From contig NZ_JBKKHQ010000014.1 of the NCBI RefSeq assembly GCF_046614695.1, positions 144,790 to 208,789 on the forward strand: a stretch of 64,000 nt of DNA, given 5' to 3'. Under the pieces are notes generated by a model, which saw only the letters and a list, made by a program, of their open reading frames with translations, was not told the DNA's origin and did no database searches. Positions 53,684-61,326 of this stretch are shown here, piece after piece. The translations under genes were made by a program, and so were the position numbers. Source of the DNA: Pokkaliibacter sp046614695 (GTDB taxonomy: Bacteria; Pseudomonadota; Gammaproteobacteria; Pseudomonadales; Balneatricaceae). Numbering within the stretch: position 1 is the first letter of the stretch; every line of letters starts with the position of its first letter.

Positions 53684-53700
53684 TCTCAAATGATTTGAGA
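53684..53700. promoter_or_regulatory. 17-bp perfect palindrome at the yeaG promoter start site
   Basis: TCTCAAAT-G-ATTTGAGA. Relative to the predicted sigma-54 start at 53689 it covers about -11 to +6. It could be a repressor operator or form a hairpin at the very 5' end of the transcript. Confidence 0.6.
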
Positions 53701-53716
53701 GCAAATTCTCAGCCAA
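53700..53716 (-). promoter_or_regulatory. sigma-54 (RpoN) type promoter of yeaG-yeaH-ycgB
   Basis: The minus strand reads TTGGCTGAGAATTTGCT. Against the consensus YTGGCACGRNNNTTGCW, 11 of 14 informative positions match, including the GG and GC with exact 12-bp spacing. E. coli yeaGH is known to be NtrC/sigma-54 regulated, which supports the call. Start near 53689. Confidence 0.7.
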
Positions 53717-54068
53717 GTTCCCTTTTTGGCATCGTTCACAGAAACCATGGCGTCCTGTGTAGAGTCCGTCATGGCGGGCGCTGGCGTTAAATGAAAAACA
53801 CTCAAGAAACGTTATCGTTACACCTACTTGGTCTGTGAAGATTGCCTTATCAAGGGGCAAAAAAAGACTTTGCACTTTATTGGCTCATTAAAGTGTTACT
53901 GAGGAACCAGTTTGAAGAAAAAGCCGTCGGCTGGAGAGGAGGATTACCTGAGAGGAGGGTTAAGGCGGGCGCTTTAAACAATAAGCGAGTCGAGTCCCGT
54001 CTTATCAAGCCATGTTCTTGAGAATTCCGTGCCATATTCTGCTTTAAGGGAGCGCAGACAGAGCAATC

Positions 54069-54130
54069 AGAGAGAAAGGGAGAAAGGGAGAAAGGGAGAA
54101 AGGGAGAAAGGGAGAAAGGGAGAAAGAAAG
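54069..54130. repeat. homopurine octamer tandem repeat (AGAAAGGG)n
   Basis: Six perfect copies of AGAAAGGG (54073-54120) plus a partial copy, inside a 62-bp run that has only A and G on the plus strand. It lies just beyond the 3' end of the minus-strand lrp-type gene. Confidence 0.95.
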
Positions 54131-54159
54131 TCTCTTGAACTTTCCTCTCCCGAGGTGTG

Positions 54160-54654
54160 CTACCGACGTGTATCTGGCACATGGAGTGCAGTACTTTCCT
54201 TTACCTCCTCCATAACCACATAGCTTCGAGTGTGGTTCACACCGGGCAGGCGCTGCAGAATCTCGCCCAAGAGGCCGCGGTAGGAAGACATCTCGCTGAT
54301 GCGTGCTTTCACCAGGTAATCAAAGTTACCAGACACAAGGTGGCACTCCATCACATGAGGCAGGCCCATGATCTCGCGGCGGAAATCTTCAAAAACATTG
54401 GGGGAGTTGTAGGTTACGCTGATTTCGACAAAGACCAGCAGGCTGGCATCAAGATGCTCAGGATTAAGCCGGGCATGGTAGCCGAGGATGATGCCATCCC
54501 GCTCCAGCTTCTTGACCCGCTCCATACAGGGGGTTGTCGACAGCCCCACCTTATTGGCCAGTTCCACATAGGAAAGGCGTGCATCTTCTTGCAGAGCGCG
54601 CAAGATATGACGATCTATGCGGTCCAGCTTTCGTTCATTGGATTTGGGAGTCAT
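54160..54654 (-). CDS. dadR: Lrp/AsnC family regulator (DadR-like)
   Basis: 164 residues. An N-terminal winged helix-turn-helix (about 10-60: LDRIDRHILRALQEDARLSYVELANKVGLSTTPCMERVKKLE) is followed by a ligand-sensing RAM domain (about 70-150). It is close in length and sequence to E. coli Lrp. Divergence from dadA and the Pseudomonas precedent, where an Lrp homologue (DadR) activates dadAX with L-alanine as effector, support a role in controlling the downstream cluster. Role by context is inference. Confidence 0.9.
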   Translation of the reverse strand: MTPKSNERKLDRIDRHILRALQEDARLSYVELANKVGLSTTPCMERVKKLERDGIILGYHARLNPEHLDASLLVFVEISVTYNSPNVFEDFRREIMGLPHVMECHLVSGNFDYLVKARISEMSSYRGLLGEILQRLPGVNHTRSYVVMEEVKESTALHVPDTRR

Positions 54655-54689
54655 TAGCGGGATCTTTTTTCTGTTTTTTTGTAATAAAT

Positions 54690-54769
54690 AAGCGGATTGT
54701 TATGTTTTATTAGCGAAAAATCGGAAAAAAATTTCGCTGATTATAGATATACTAGGCGAATTGTTTATG
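54690..54769. promoter_or_regulatory. candidate Lrp/DadR operator region between lrp and dadA
   Basis: The AT-rich spacer has a direct repeat (AAGCGGATTGTTATG at 54690 and AGGCGAATTGTTTATG at 54754, 64 bp apart) and an inverted repeat AGCGAAA/TTTCGCT (54712-54718, 54732-54738). TATACT at 54748-54753 could be the dadA -10 box, but no -35 box lies at the right distance, as expected for an activated promoter. Confidence 0.5.
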
Positions 54770-54885
54770 CAAGAAATGTCCTGGTGCGAACGCTTTAATC
54801 ACCGTTACGACAGGGCAGTATCGAGTCTGTAGAGAACGCTTCAGCTCGACATTTCGTTCCTCGCCCCAACCTTCTGGAGCCATTC

Positions 54886-56139
54886 ATGAAAGTCCTTGTT
54901 CTTGGTAGCGGAATTATCGGCGTTACGCATGCCTACTATCTTGCAAGGGCAGGTCATGACGTTACTGTCATTGATCGTCAGCCTGCTGCTGCCCTCGAAA
55001 CCAGCTACGCCAATGCAGGGCAACTGTCATTTGGCTACTCATCGCCCTGGGCTGCACCTGGTATTCCGACCAAGGCCATGAAATGGCTCACCCAGCGTCA
55101 CGCGCCTTTCAAACTGCATCCGCAAATCGACACGACCATGTGGAAGTGGATGCTGCAGATGCTCTCCAACTGTAATGAAAACGACTATGCGGTCAACAAA
55201 GAACGCATGATGCGTCTGGCTGAGTACAGTCGAGAGTGCTTTATTCAACTGCGTAAAGACACTGGTATTCAATACAACGATCGTCAAAAGGGCACGCTGC
55301 AGCTTTTCCGCACGGACAAGCAGGTGAAAGCCTCTGCGCAGGATATCGCGGTACTTGATCGCTGTAATGTGCCTTACGAAGTGCTTGATATGAATGCGTG
55401 TATCGAGGCAGAACCGGCGCTGGAGCTGGTTAAAGAGAAGTTCGTTGGTGGCCTTCGCTTGCCGATGGATGAAACCGGTGACTGTTTTGACTTCTGTACC
55501 AAGCTCGCTGCAATGGCGGAAGAACTGGGTGTTAAGTTTCTGTTTAATCAGGAGATTCAGAAGATTCAGTTCAGCGGTGACAAGGTAACGGGAGTCAAAA
55601 CTGCGGCAGGTGAATATCAGGCGGATGTCTACGTAGTTGCTCTAGGCAGCTATACGCCATTCCTGCTTGCACCGCTGGGTATTGATCTGCCTATTTACCC
55701 GGTCAAGGGCTATTCCCTCACGGTGCCTATCACTAATGAAGCTGCTGCGCCTGTTTCTACAGTTATGGATGAAACCTACAAAGTGGCGATTACCCGCTTT
55801 GAGGACCGTATTCGTGTGGCTGGAACTGCGGAGCTTTCCGGCTATAACCTGACGCTGCGTGAGCCGCGCCGAGAAACGATCGCGATGGTCGTAAAAGATG
55901 TCTTCCCACAGGGTGGGGATGTGGATAAGGCCGAGTTCTGGACAGGGCTTCGTCCAATGACCCCGGACGGCACGCCCGTTATTGGCAAGACTACTTTCGG
56001 CAACCTCTATATCAACGGTGGCCACGGTACCCTGGGGTGGACAATGTCCTGTGGCTCGGGCAAGTTGTTGGCGGATATCGTCAGCGGCGTGAAAACCGAA
56101 ATTCCTGCGGAAGGTCTGGACAGCAGCCGCTACGCTTAA
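54886..56139 (+). CDS. dadA: D-amino acid dehydrogenase small subunit
   Basis: 417-residue FAD enzyme. The dinucleotide fold MKVLVLGSGIIGVTHAYYL is at the N-terminus. Conserved DAO-type segments TSYANAGQLSFGYSSPWAAPG and GHGTLGWTMSCGSGKLLADI are present. DadA oxidises D-alanine (and other D-amino acids) to pyruvate and ammonia, feeding electrons to the membrane quinone pool. GGAG lies seven bases before the ATG. It heads dadA-ridA-alr. Confidence 0.95.
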   Translation: MKVLVLGSGIIGVTHAYYLARAGHDVTVIDRQPAAALETSYANAGQLSFGYSSPWAAPGIPTKAMKWLTQRHAPFKLHPQIDTTMWKWMLQMLSNCNENDYAVNKERMMRLAEYSRECFIQLRKDTGIQYNDRQKGTLQLFRTDKQVKASAQDIAVLDRCNVPYEVLDMNACIEAEPALELVKEKFVGGLRLPMDETGDCFDFCTKLAAMAEELGVKFLFNQEIQKIQFSGDKVTGVKTAAGEYQADVYVVALGSYTPFLLAPLGIDLPIYPVKGYSLTVPITNEAAAPVSTVMDETYKVAITRFEDRIRVAGTAELSGYNLTLREPRRETIAMVVKDVFPQGGDVDKAEFWTGLRPMTPDGTPVIGKTTFGNLYINGGHGTLGWTMSCGSGKLLADIVSGVKTEIPAEGLDSSRYA

Positions 56140-56199
56140 CTTGTCTTTAAGCCGGTGAGTGGCAAGGCTGCTCACCCATTCGAACTTACAGGAAGTCTT

Positions 56200-56583
56200 A
56201 TGAGCAACAAAAGCATCATCTCCACTGAAAATGCACCTGCAGCAATCGGCCCTTATTCTCAGGCAGTTAAAGTGGGCAACATGGTTTTCCTTTCTGGTCA
56301 GATCCCTCTGGACCCTAAAACCATGGAAGTGGTGACCTCCAGCTTTGAAGCTCAGGCTGTACAGGTATTTGAAAACCTGAAAGCTGTTGCTGAAGCTGCC
56401 GGTGGCACCATGGCAGATTTTGTGAAGATCAATATCTTCCTGACTGACCTGGCTAACTTTGGTTCAGTGAATGAAATTATGCAGCGTTACTTCAGTGCAC
56501 CTTTCCCCGCGCGTGCCGCGATTGGTGTGAAAGAGCTGCCCAAAGGTGTAGATGTCGAAGTTGAAGGCATCATGTCCCTTTAA
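56200..56583 (+). CDS. ridA: reactive intermediate/imine deaminase RidA
   Basis: 127 residues from ATG 56200, which has AGGA upstream; a longer upstream start is rejected. It is a YjgF/YER057c/UK114 trimer-forming protein: IGPYSQAVKVGNMVFLSGQIPLDP, FVKINIFLTDLANF, FPARAAIGVKELPKGVDVEVEG (Arg binding the substrate carboxylate). RidA hydrolyses reactive enamine/imine products made by PLP enzymes and amino-acid oxidases. Its place between dadA and the PLP-dependent racemase fits this. Confidence 0.95.
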   Translation: MSNKSIISTENAPAAIGPYSQAVKVGNMVFLSGQIPLDPKTMEVVTSSFEAQAVQVFENLKAVAEAAGGTMADFVKINIFLTDLANFGSVNEIMQRYFSAPFPARAAIGVKELPKGVDVEVEGIMSL

Positions 56584-56593
56584 GACCCTATCA

Positions 56594-56623
56594 ACCGGAA
56601 GGCGTCCTGCCTTCCGGTGTTTT
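56594..56623 (+). terminator. intercistronic hairpin between ridA and alr
   Basis: A 10-bp perfect stem ACCGGAAGGC / GCCTTCCGGT (56594-56603, 56609-56618) followed by GTTTTA. It may partly terminate so that alr is expressed below dadA-ridA. Confidence 0.65.
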
Positions 56624-56640
56624 ACCTTCGGAGAATTCCC

Positions 56641-57726
56641 ATGCGCGCTTTGCGTGCCGAAATCGACCTTCAGGCGATTCGTCATAACTATGCTTTGGCC
56701 AAAGCTCAGTTGCCCGGTGGGCGAGCGGTGGCTGTGATTAAGGCCAATGCTTATGGTCATGGTGCTACGCGTGTAGCCGAGGCTCTCGGCCAGGAAGCTG
56801 ATGCCTTTGGCGTCGCCTGTATTGAAGAGGCAATTGAGCTGCGCCAAAGTGGTGTGGTGAAGCCCATCTGGCTGCTGGAAGGCTTTTTTCATAATGATGA
56901 ACTAGTGCTGATTGATGAGCTTCGCTTAAGTACTGCGATCCACTCGGATTACCAGATTGAAGCCTTTAAACGTCACAGTTTTAAAAAGCCTGTAGATGTG
57001 TGGCTCAAGATGGATTCAGGCATGCATCGGCTGGGGTTCGCGCCTGAAGTTTATGCTTCAGCTTTTGCTCAGCTTCAGGGGAGTCCAGGTATTGCCCAGC
57101 TGGGAAAAATGACACATTTCGCCTGTGCTGATGAGCCTGCCCGAGGTTACACCGAGCGCCAATGGCAGCGTTTTGATGAGGTCTGTTCTGCATTGCCTGG
57201 ACCTGTGAGTGCTTCTAACTCACCTGCCACCTTGTATTGGCCTATGGCTCATGGTGATTGGTTGCGACCAGGGCTAATGCTGTATGGAATATCTCCCTTT
57301 GCACCGGGTCATGAGCTTGGTGACCAATTAAAACCTGCGATGCGCATGGTCTCTGAAATTATTGCTGTTCGTGAGCTGCCTGCGGGTGAACCAGTGGGCT
57401 ATGGTGGACGTTTTAGGACCTCGGGTGAGGTGACTCGAGTGGGTGTTGTCGCCATGGGTTATGGTGACGGCTATCCGCGCCAAGCGCTGGATGGTACTCC
57501 TGTCATTGTTGATGGAGTGAAGACTCGCCTGATTGGGCGTGTGTCCATGGATATGCTGATGGTGGATCTGACGCCTGTGCCTCAAGCCGGTATCTACTCG
57601 GAGGTAGTGCTATGGGGTGAGGATTCATTGCGCGTTGAAGAAGTTTCAGGTTTCTGCGATGCCATTCCCTATGAGCTGGTGACTAGGCTGACCGGGCGGG
57701 CTCCGTTGGTTTACAAAAACGCCTGA
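56641..57726 (+). CDS. dadX: alanine racemase (catabolic, DadX type)
   Basis: 361 residues from ATG 56641, with GGAGAA upstream. PLP-dependent fold III enzyme: Lys34 in AVIKANAYGHG binds PLP, and the Tyr of MGYGDGYPR is the second catalytic base. It converts L-alanine to D-alanine for oxidation by DadA. Context with dadA and ridA favours the catabolic DadX over the biosynthetic Alr; the two cannot be split by motif alone. Confidence 0.93.
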   Translation: MRALRAEIDLQAIRHNYALAKAQLPGGRAVAVIKANAYGHGATRVAEALGQEADAFGVACIEEAIELRQSGVVKPIWLLEGFFHNDELVLIDELRLSTAIHSDYQIEAFKRHSFKKPVDVWLKMDSGMHRLGFAPEVYASAFAQLQGSPGIAQLGKMTHFACADEPARGYTERQWQRFDEVCSALPGPVSASNSPATLYWPMAHGDWLRPGLMLYGISPFAPGHELGDQLKPAMRMVSEIIAVRELPAGEPVGYGGRFRTSGEVTRVGVVAMGYGDGYPRQALDGTPVIVDGVKTRLIGRVSMDMLMVDLTPVPQAGIYSEVVLWGEDSLRVEEVSGFCDAIPYELVTRLTGRAPLVYKNA

Positions 57727-57747
57727 GTCATTTTTTAGGCTTGAGAG

Positions 57748-57777
57748 GCCTGGCCATTTTGATGGCCAGGCTTTTTT
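57748..57777 (+). terminator. Rho-independent terminator of dadA-ridA-dadX
   Basis: A 9-bp stem GCCTGGCCA / TGGCCAGGC (57748-57756, 57763-57771) followed by TTTTTTA. Confidence 0.93.
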
Positions 57778-57830
57778 ATTGGGGTCGTCATAGTGTTATC
57801 GGGTGTGCCTGAGACGGCAATTGGGCTAAT

Positions 57831-57862
57831 AAAAAAAGCCGCTCATTGGAGCGGCTTTTTTT
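57831..57862. terminator. bidirectional terminator, mainly for mqo
   Basis: A 14-bp inverted repeat AAAAAAAGCCGCTC / GAGCGGCTTTTTTT (57831-57844, 57849-57862) with loop ATTG. It lies just after the mqo stop on the minus strand. Confidence 0.93.
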
Positions 57863-57882
57863 TGAAGGCTTGAAAACTGAGA

Positions 57883-59262
57883 TTAAACCGCTTCAGGCTG
57901 AGTCTGAGCTTCGAGTTCTTCAATAGGTGTCAGCAGATCGCGGCTGAATGCTTCCTCGTCAACGCTGCAGCCCAGGTATTCAGCAATGATGCGCATATCG
58001 CGCTCTGCGTTACCCAGGCAGCTGGTCGCGCCGGGCGAGGGCGTCATGTTGAATACAATGCCTGTGCCTGGGTTGATCTTGGCTTCACCCATCATCAGCT
58101 TCTGGCTCTTCTTGTCGATCAGCTGAGGACGAACCCCGCCAAAACCTTTAGCGTAGCTAAGATCATCCACGGTCAGTGAAGGAACGATTTTCTTGATGTC
58201 CTTCAGGAACAGGCGACGATTAATAAAAGGTACTTCAAACAGGAAGTTACGGAAAATGTAGTTGCGAATATCGCGAACCTTGAACAGATCCCAGAACACC
58301 TTCACAACATTGCTGTCCAGACGCAGTACCTTCAGGAAGTCCCAGAAAGAGGAGGCGCAGTAGCGCTCCAGCATCGGCAGGATAAGCGCTGTAGGCCCAA
58401 AGCGAGTTTTACCCATCGCTTTTACATCGTTATCACCATGAACAGCAGCGAAGGGCAGGTGCGGGTTCTGCACAGTATAAACTTTACCGTTTAGCGCCTG
58501 AGGGGCGAAGTAGAAAGATCCGGCCATTGGCAGGCAAGAAAATTCCAGTCCATAGCCCATGTTCTGCGCGAACAATAGGGAATGACCACCGGCGCACACC
58601 ACCACAAAGCGCGCTTCGAAGTTGCCTTTGTTGGTTCTAACAACATGGTTGTCACCGACTTTCTCAATACCTTCAACTTCGGTGGAAAGCATGATGTCGA
58701 CGTTTTTGCCTTCAATCTTTTTGACTTCAGTCGCGAAGGAGTGCGCCAGTGCCTGATAATCCGCTGCGGAGTATGCATCAACGGTACCGGTTGCGACGAT
58801 TTCATCAGGACGAAGCTCGCCATTGATCATGGCAACATTGGGCTCAATCTTGGCGATATCTTCTTTTTCGAGCAGTTCCATTTTCGGGAATAGCTCTTTG
58901 AAGCGAGTGTAGCGATCACGAATGTAGTCGCATTCCTGCTTGCCAACACCCAGAACCATCTTCGGCATTTTGAAGATGATTTTGTCACGCTCTTCAGCCG
59001 GCAGGCGAGTAGCGTAGTGAACGATCATGTCTGCAGTACGTTTGACCTGAGTTGCCTTCTCAACCGTGTAGTTGGTTTCGATGTCACCGCAGTGAATCGT
59101 CTGGCTGTTGTTGTGAGCATGAGAGTTAACACGCGCAATGGTGTCATATTTCTCAACCAGGCCCAGGTTGGTAAGGTCAGTGTACTTGGCCAACTCATAC
59201 AGAAGCGCAGTGCCAGAAACACCGCCGCCGATGATGAGGACGTCAAACATTTTATCAGGCAT
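57883..59262 (-). CDS. mqo: malate:quinone oxidoreductase-like FAD enzyme
   Basis: 459 residues. An N-terminal FAD fold FDVLIIGGGVSGTALLYELAKY is followed by NNSQTIHCGDIETNY (substrate/FAD contact in this family) and the C-terminal KGFGGVRPQLIDKKSQKL with FNMTPSPGATSCLGNAERDM. It oxidises L-malate to oxaloacetate and passes electrons to the quinone pool, replacing or adding to soluble malate dehydrogenase. No signal or transmembrane segment is seen, as expected for a peripheral membrane enzyme. It ends at a strong terminator. Confidence 0.88.
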   Translation of the reverse strand: MPDKMFDVLIIGGGVSGTALLYELAKYTDLTNLGLVEKYDTIARVNSHAHNNSQTIHCGDIETNYTVEKATQVKRTADMIVHYATRLPAEERDKIIFKMPKMVLGVGKQECDYIRDRYTRFKELFPKMELLEKEDIAKIEPNVAMINGELRPDEIVATGTVDAYSAADYQALAHSFATEVKKIEGKNVDIMLSTEVEGIEKVGDNHVVRTNKGNFEARFVVVCAGGHSLLFAQNMGYGLEFSCLPMAGSFYFAPQALNGKVYTVQNPHLPFAAVHGDNDVKAMGKTRFGPTALILPMLERYCASSFWDFLKVLRLDSNVVKVFWDLFKVRDIRNYIFRNFLFEVPFINRRLFLKDIKKIVPSLTVDDLSYAKGFGGVRPQLIDKKSQKLMMGEAKINPGTGIVFNMTPSPGATSCLGNAERDMRIIAEYLGCSVDEEAFSRDLLTPIEELEAQTQPEAV

Positions 59263-59487
59263 AATCGTTACACTTTTTGGTGGTCAGAGTGAACAACCTC
59301 GCGGATAGTGAGGTCCTCCAGCTCACACTCATGGTGCGGGCGTATATCCTGGAAAATCAGGAACATTCAGCAAACTGAGTTGCGGCTCTGGTTTTCCGCA
59401 GGGATTTTTTTGATGCGCTGCATTATAGATGAATCCCGGCAGCTTGGACACTGAGTCCTTGGTATTATCTCCACATAAATTTCAGCA

Positions 59488-60219
59488 ATGGTGGCAACCT
59501 TGCAGCGCATAGTTATTCTCACCGGGGCCGGAATCTCTGCTGAATCCGGTATACCCACTTTCCGGGCCAGCGATGGTCTCTGGGAAAATGAGCCTGTGGA
59601 AAAAGTGGCCACTCCTGAGGGATTTCAGGAGGATCCATCCCGTGTTCAAGAGTTCTATAATGCCAGACGGGCTCATCTTCAACGTCCTGATATTCATCCT
59701 AATGCAGCGCACCAATCTTTAGCTCAATTGGCGGCAGCTGCGGATATCCATCTCACTCTCGTTACCCAGAATATTGATAACCTTCACGAGCGTGCGGGCA
59801 GTGACCCGGTTTTACATATGCATGGTGAGCTGCTTAAGGTGCGCTGCACAAAAAGTGGCCATATTTTTGCGCGGGAGACATCACTGGACAGTTCAGAGTT
59901 ATGCCCATGTTGCTCGCTGGCGGGAACGCTGCGGCCAGACATTGTCTGGTTTGGTGAAATGCCAATGCATATGGACGAGATCTATCAGGCGCTTGCCGAA
60001 GCGGACTTGTTTGTGTCCATCGGCACCTCAGGACATGTCTATCCTGCAGCGGGGTTTGTCCAGGAAGCAAAGCACTGTGGTGCGAAAACTCTTGAACTGA
60101 ACCTTGAGCCTAGTAACAACCAGCATTATTTCGATGATGGTCGCTATGGCCCAGCCAGCGTTATTGTGCCTGACTGGGTTAATGAAATTCTGGCTGAGTC
60201 TCGAGTTTCTAAGAAATAA
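59488..60219 (+). CDS. cobB: NAD-dependent protein deacylase, CobB sirtuin
   Basis: 243 residues. Sirtuin motifs are all present: GAGISAESGIPTFR (13-26), QNIDNLHERAG (94-104) and catalytic His112 in HMHGEL. Tyr57 and Arg60 in FYNARR match the pair that lets class III sirtuins remove succinyl and malonyl groups. Cysteines 120, 139, 141 and 142 lie in the zinc module region. It uses NAD+ to remove acyl groups from lysines. The ATG has no good ribosome binding site. It is divergent from mqo. Confidence 0.93.
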   Translation: MVATLQRIVILTGAGISAESGIPTFRASDGLWENEPVEKVATPEGFQEDPSRVQEFYNARRAHLQRPDIHPNAAHQSLAQLAAAADIHLTLVTQNIDNLHERAGSDPVLHMHGELLKVRCTKSGHIFARETSLDSSELCPCCSLAGTLRPDIVWFGEMPMHMDEIYQALAEADLFVSIGTSGHVYPAAGFVQEAKHCGAKTLELNLEPSNNQHYFDDGRYGPASVIVPDWVNEILAESRVSKK

Positions 60220-60334
60220 TAATCGCCCGCCCCCTGCAGCTGGGCAGGCTTGGAAAGATATTTCGGTTTGAAGTGCTAAGGCGTAAGGGAAAGCGTCTGT
60301 ACTTTGAGTATTGATAGTAAAGGATGGGTTTAAC

Positions 60335-61162
60335 ATGTCATGGAATGCCAACCCGGCACCCTCGGGTCTTATCGACCGTATCATCAGCGATCTTTTGTCT
60401 GTTGCGATTCTCAAGCGTGCATTGCTGCCATTTTTGATTGGATTCCTCTTTAGTATTTGCGCTGTCGTTTGGGCTGGAGTGCTGTTATTCGGTTGGGGGA
60501 GTGGTGCTTTTGATGGGCAGTCAACCGGAATTGATCAGGTAAATACACAGGCTCAGGCCTGGCTGGACAGTATTCCGCTGATTGGTGTGGTATTGGCTTT
60601 CATGGTGAAGGGGCTGATTGGCATTGTGGCTTCTTTCCTGGGGATCTTTGTACTGGGTGAGGGCATGGTGCTTGTTGCGCTCTTTATTACTGCATTCCTG
60701 ACACCCAGTATCGTCAAGCACATCCATGGCAAGCATTACGCTCATCTTCCCCTGAAAGGGCACGGTAATCTTTTTGGCTCAATCCTGACGGTGCTCTGGA
60801 AGAGCTTTTTGCTTTTGGCTGCTCTCCTGGTGTCCTCACCCTTGCTCTTTGTTCCGCTGATAAACCTGGTCTGGTTCAAAGCGTTGTTTTATGCCTATTT
60901 TCGTTCACTTCTGGCATTGGATGTCGGTGAAAATACCCTGGATGCACCTACCTTTACGGCCATCAATCGTTGGTCAAACATGCCACTTTTCTGGTTTACC
61001 TTTCTAAGCTATTTATTGAGTTTTTTACCCTTTGTGAACCTGTTCGTGCCGATCATTGGTGTTGTGGCGTTGACACATCTCTTCATTCAGCAAAGCACGC
61101 GCTATAACCACGGCGATATTATTGGTAACCTGCAAAACTCAGAACGAAGACTGCCCCAGTAG
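60335..61162 (+). CDS. EI24-domain (CysZ-like) membrane protein
   Basis: 275 residues from ATG 60335, with AGGA ten bases upstream. About five hydrophobic segments (about 32-55, 77-98, 102-122, 149-180, 215-245) and segments such as LLFVPLINLVWFKALFYAYFRSLLALDVG place it in the EI24/CysZ-like family. CysZ itself is a sulfate permease. No sulfur genes are nearby, so the substrate is unknown. A terminator follows. Confidence 0.75.
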   Translation: MSWNANPAPSGLIDRIISDLLSVAILKRALLPFLIGFLFSICAVVWAGVLLFGWGSGAFDGQSTGIDQVNTQAQAWLDSIPLIGVVLAFMVKGLIGIVASFLGIFVLGEGMVLVALFITAFLTPSIVKHIHGKHYAHLPLKGHGNLFGSILTVLWKSFLLLAALLVSSPLLFVPLINLVWFKALFYAYFRSLLALDVGENTLDAPTFTAINRWSNMPLFWFTFLSYLLSFLPFVNLFVPIIGVVALTHLFIQQSTRYNHGDIIGNLQNSERRLPQ

Positions 61163-61181
61163 TCCAATTGTTCAGTTTATC

Positions 61182-61205
61182 AAAGGCGCTTATGCGCCTT
61201 TTTTA
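61182..61205 (+). terminator. terminator after the EI24 gene
   Basis: An 8-bp stem AAAGGCGC / GCGCCTTT (61182-61189, 61194-61201) with loop TTAT and a trailing TTTT. Confidence 0.9.
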
Positions 61206-61326
61206 TTGGCTTAGTGTTGCGCGGTGCCTGCTTAAAGCGCTGATTTTTCTTGTCTTTTTAATACCGGAAGCGCATTAATGAGCCTAAGGGTGGGCTGCAT
61301 GCCCACATTTGTACCAAGGGGGTTTT

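Larger units (their letters stand above)
53427..54159. other. 733-bp non-coding region between yeaG and lrp
   Basis: No gene is supported. Two minus-strand reading frames (53462-53875 and 53877-54182) are rejected because the first contains the yeaG promoter and the second consists largely of the simple repeat. The region holds the sigma-54-type promoter, a 17-bp palindrome and the homopurine octamer repeat, each listed separately. Confidence 0.6.

Noticed and set aside
53462..53875. 137-codon minus-strand frame upstream of yeaG
   Set aside because: The sigma-54 promoter and palindrome lie inside it, there is no good ribosome binding site, and the protein looks like no known family.
53877..54182. 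101-codon minus-strand frame across the octamer repeat
   Set aside because: Much of it is simple repeat translation; an 8-bp unit would shift frame with each copy change.
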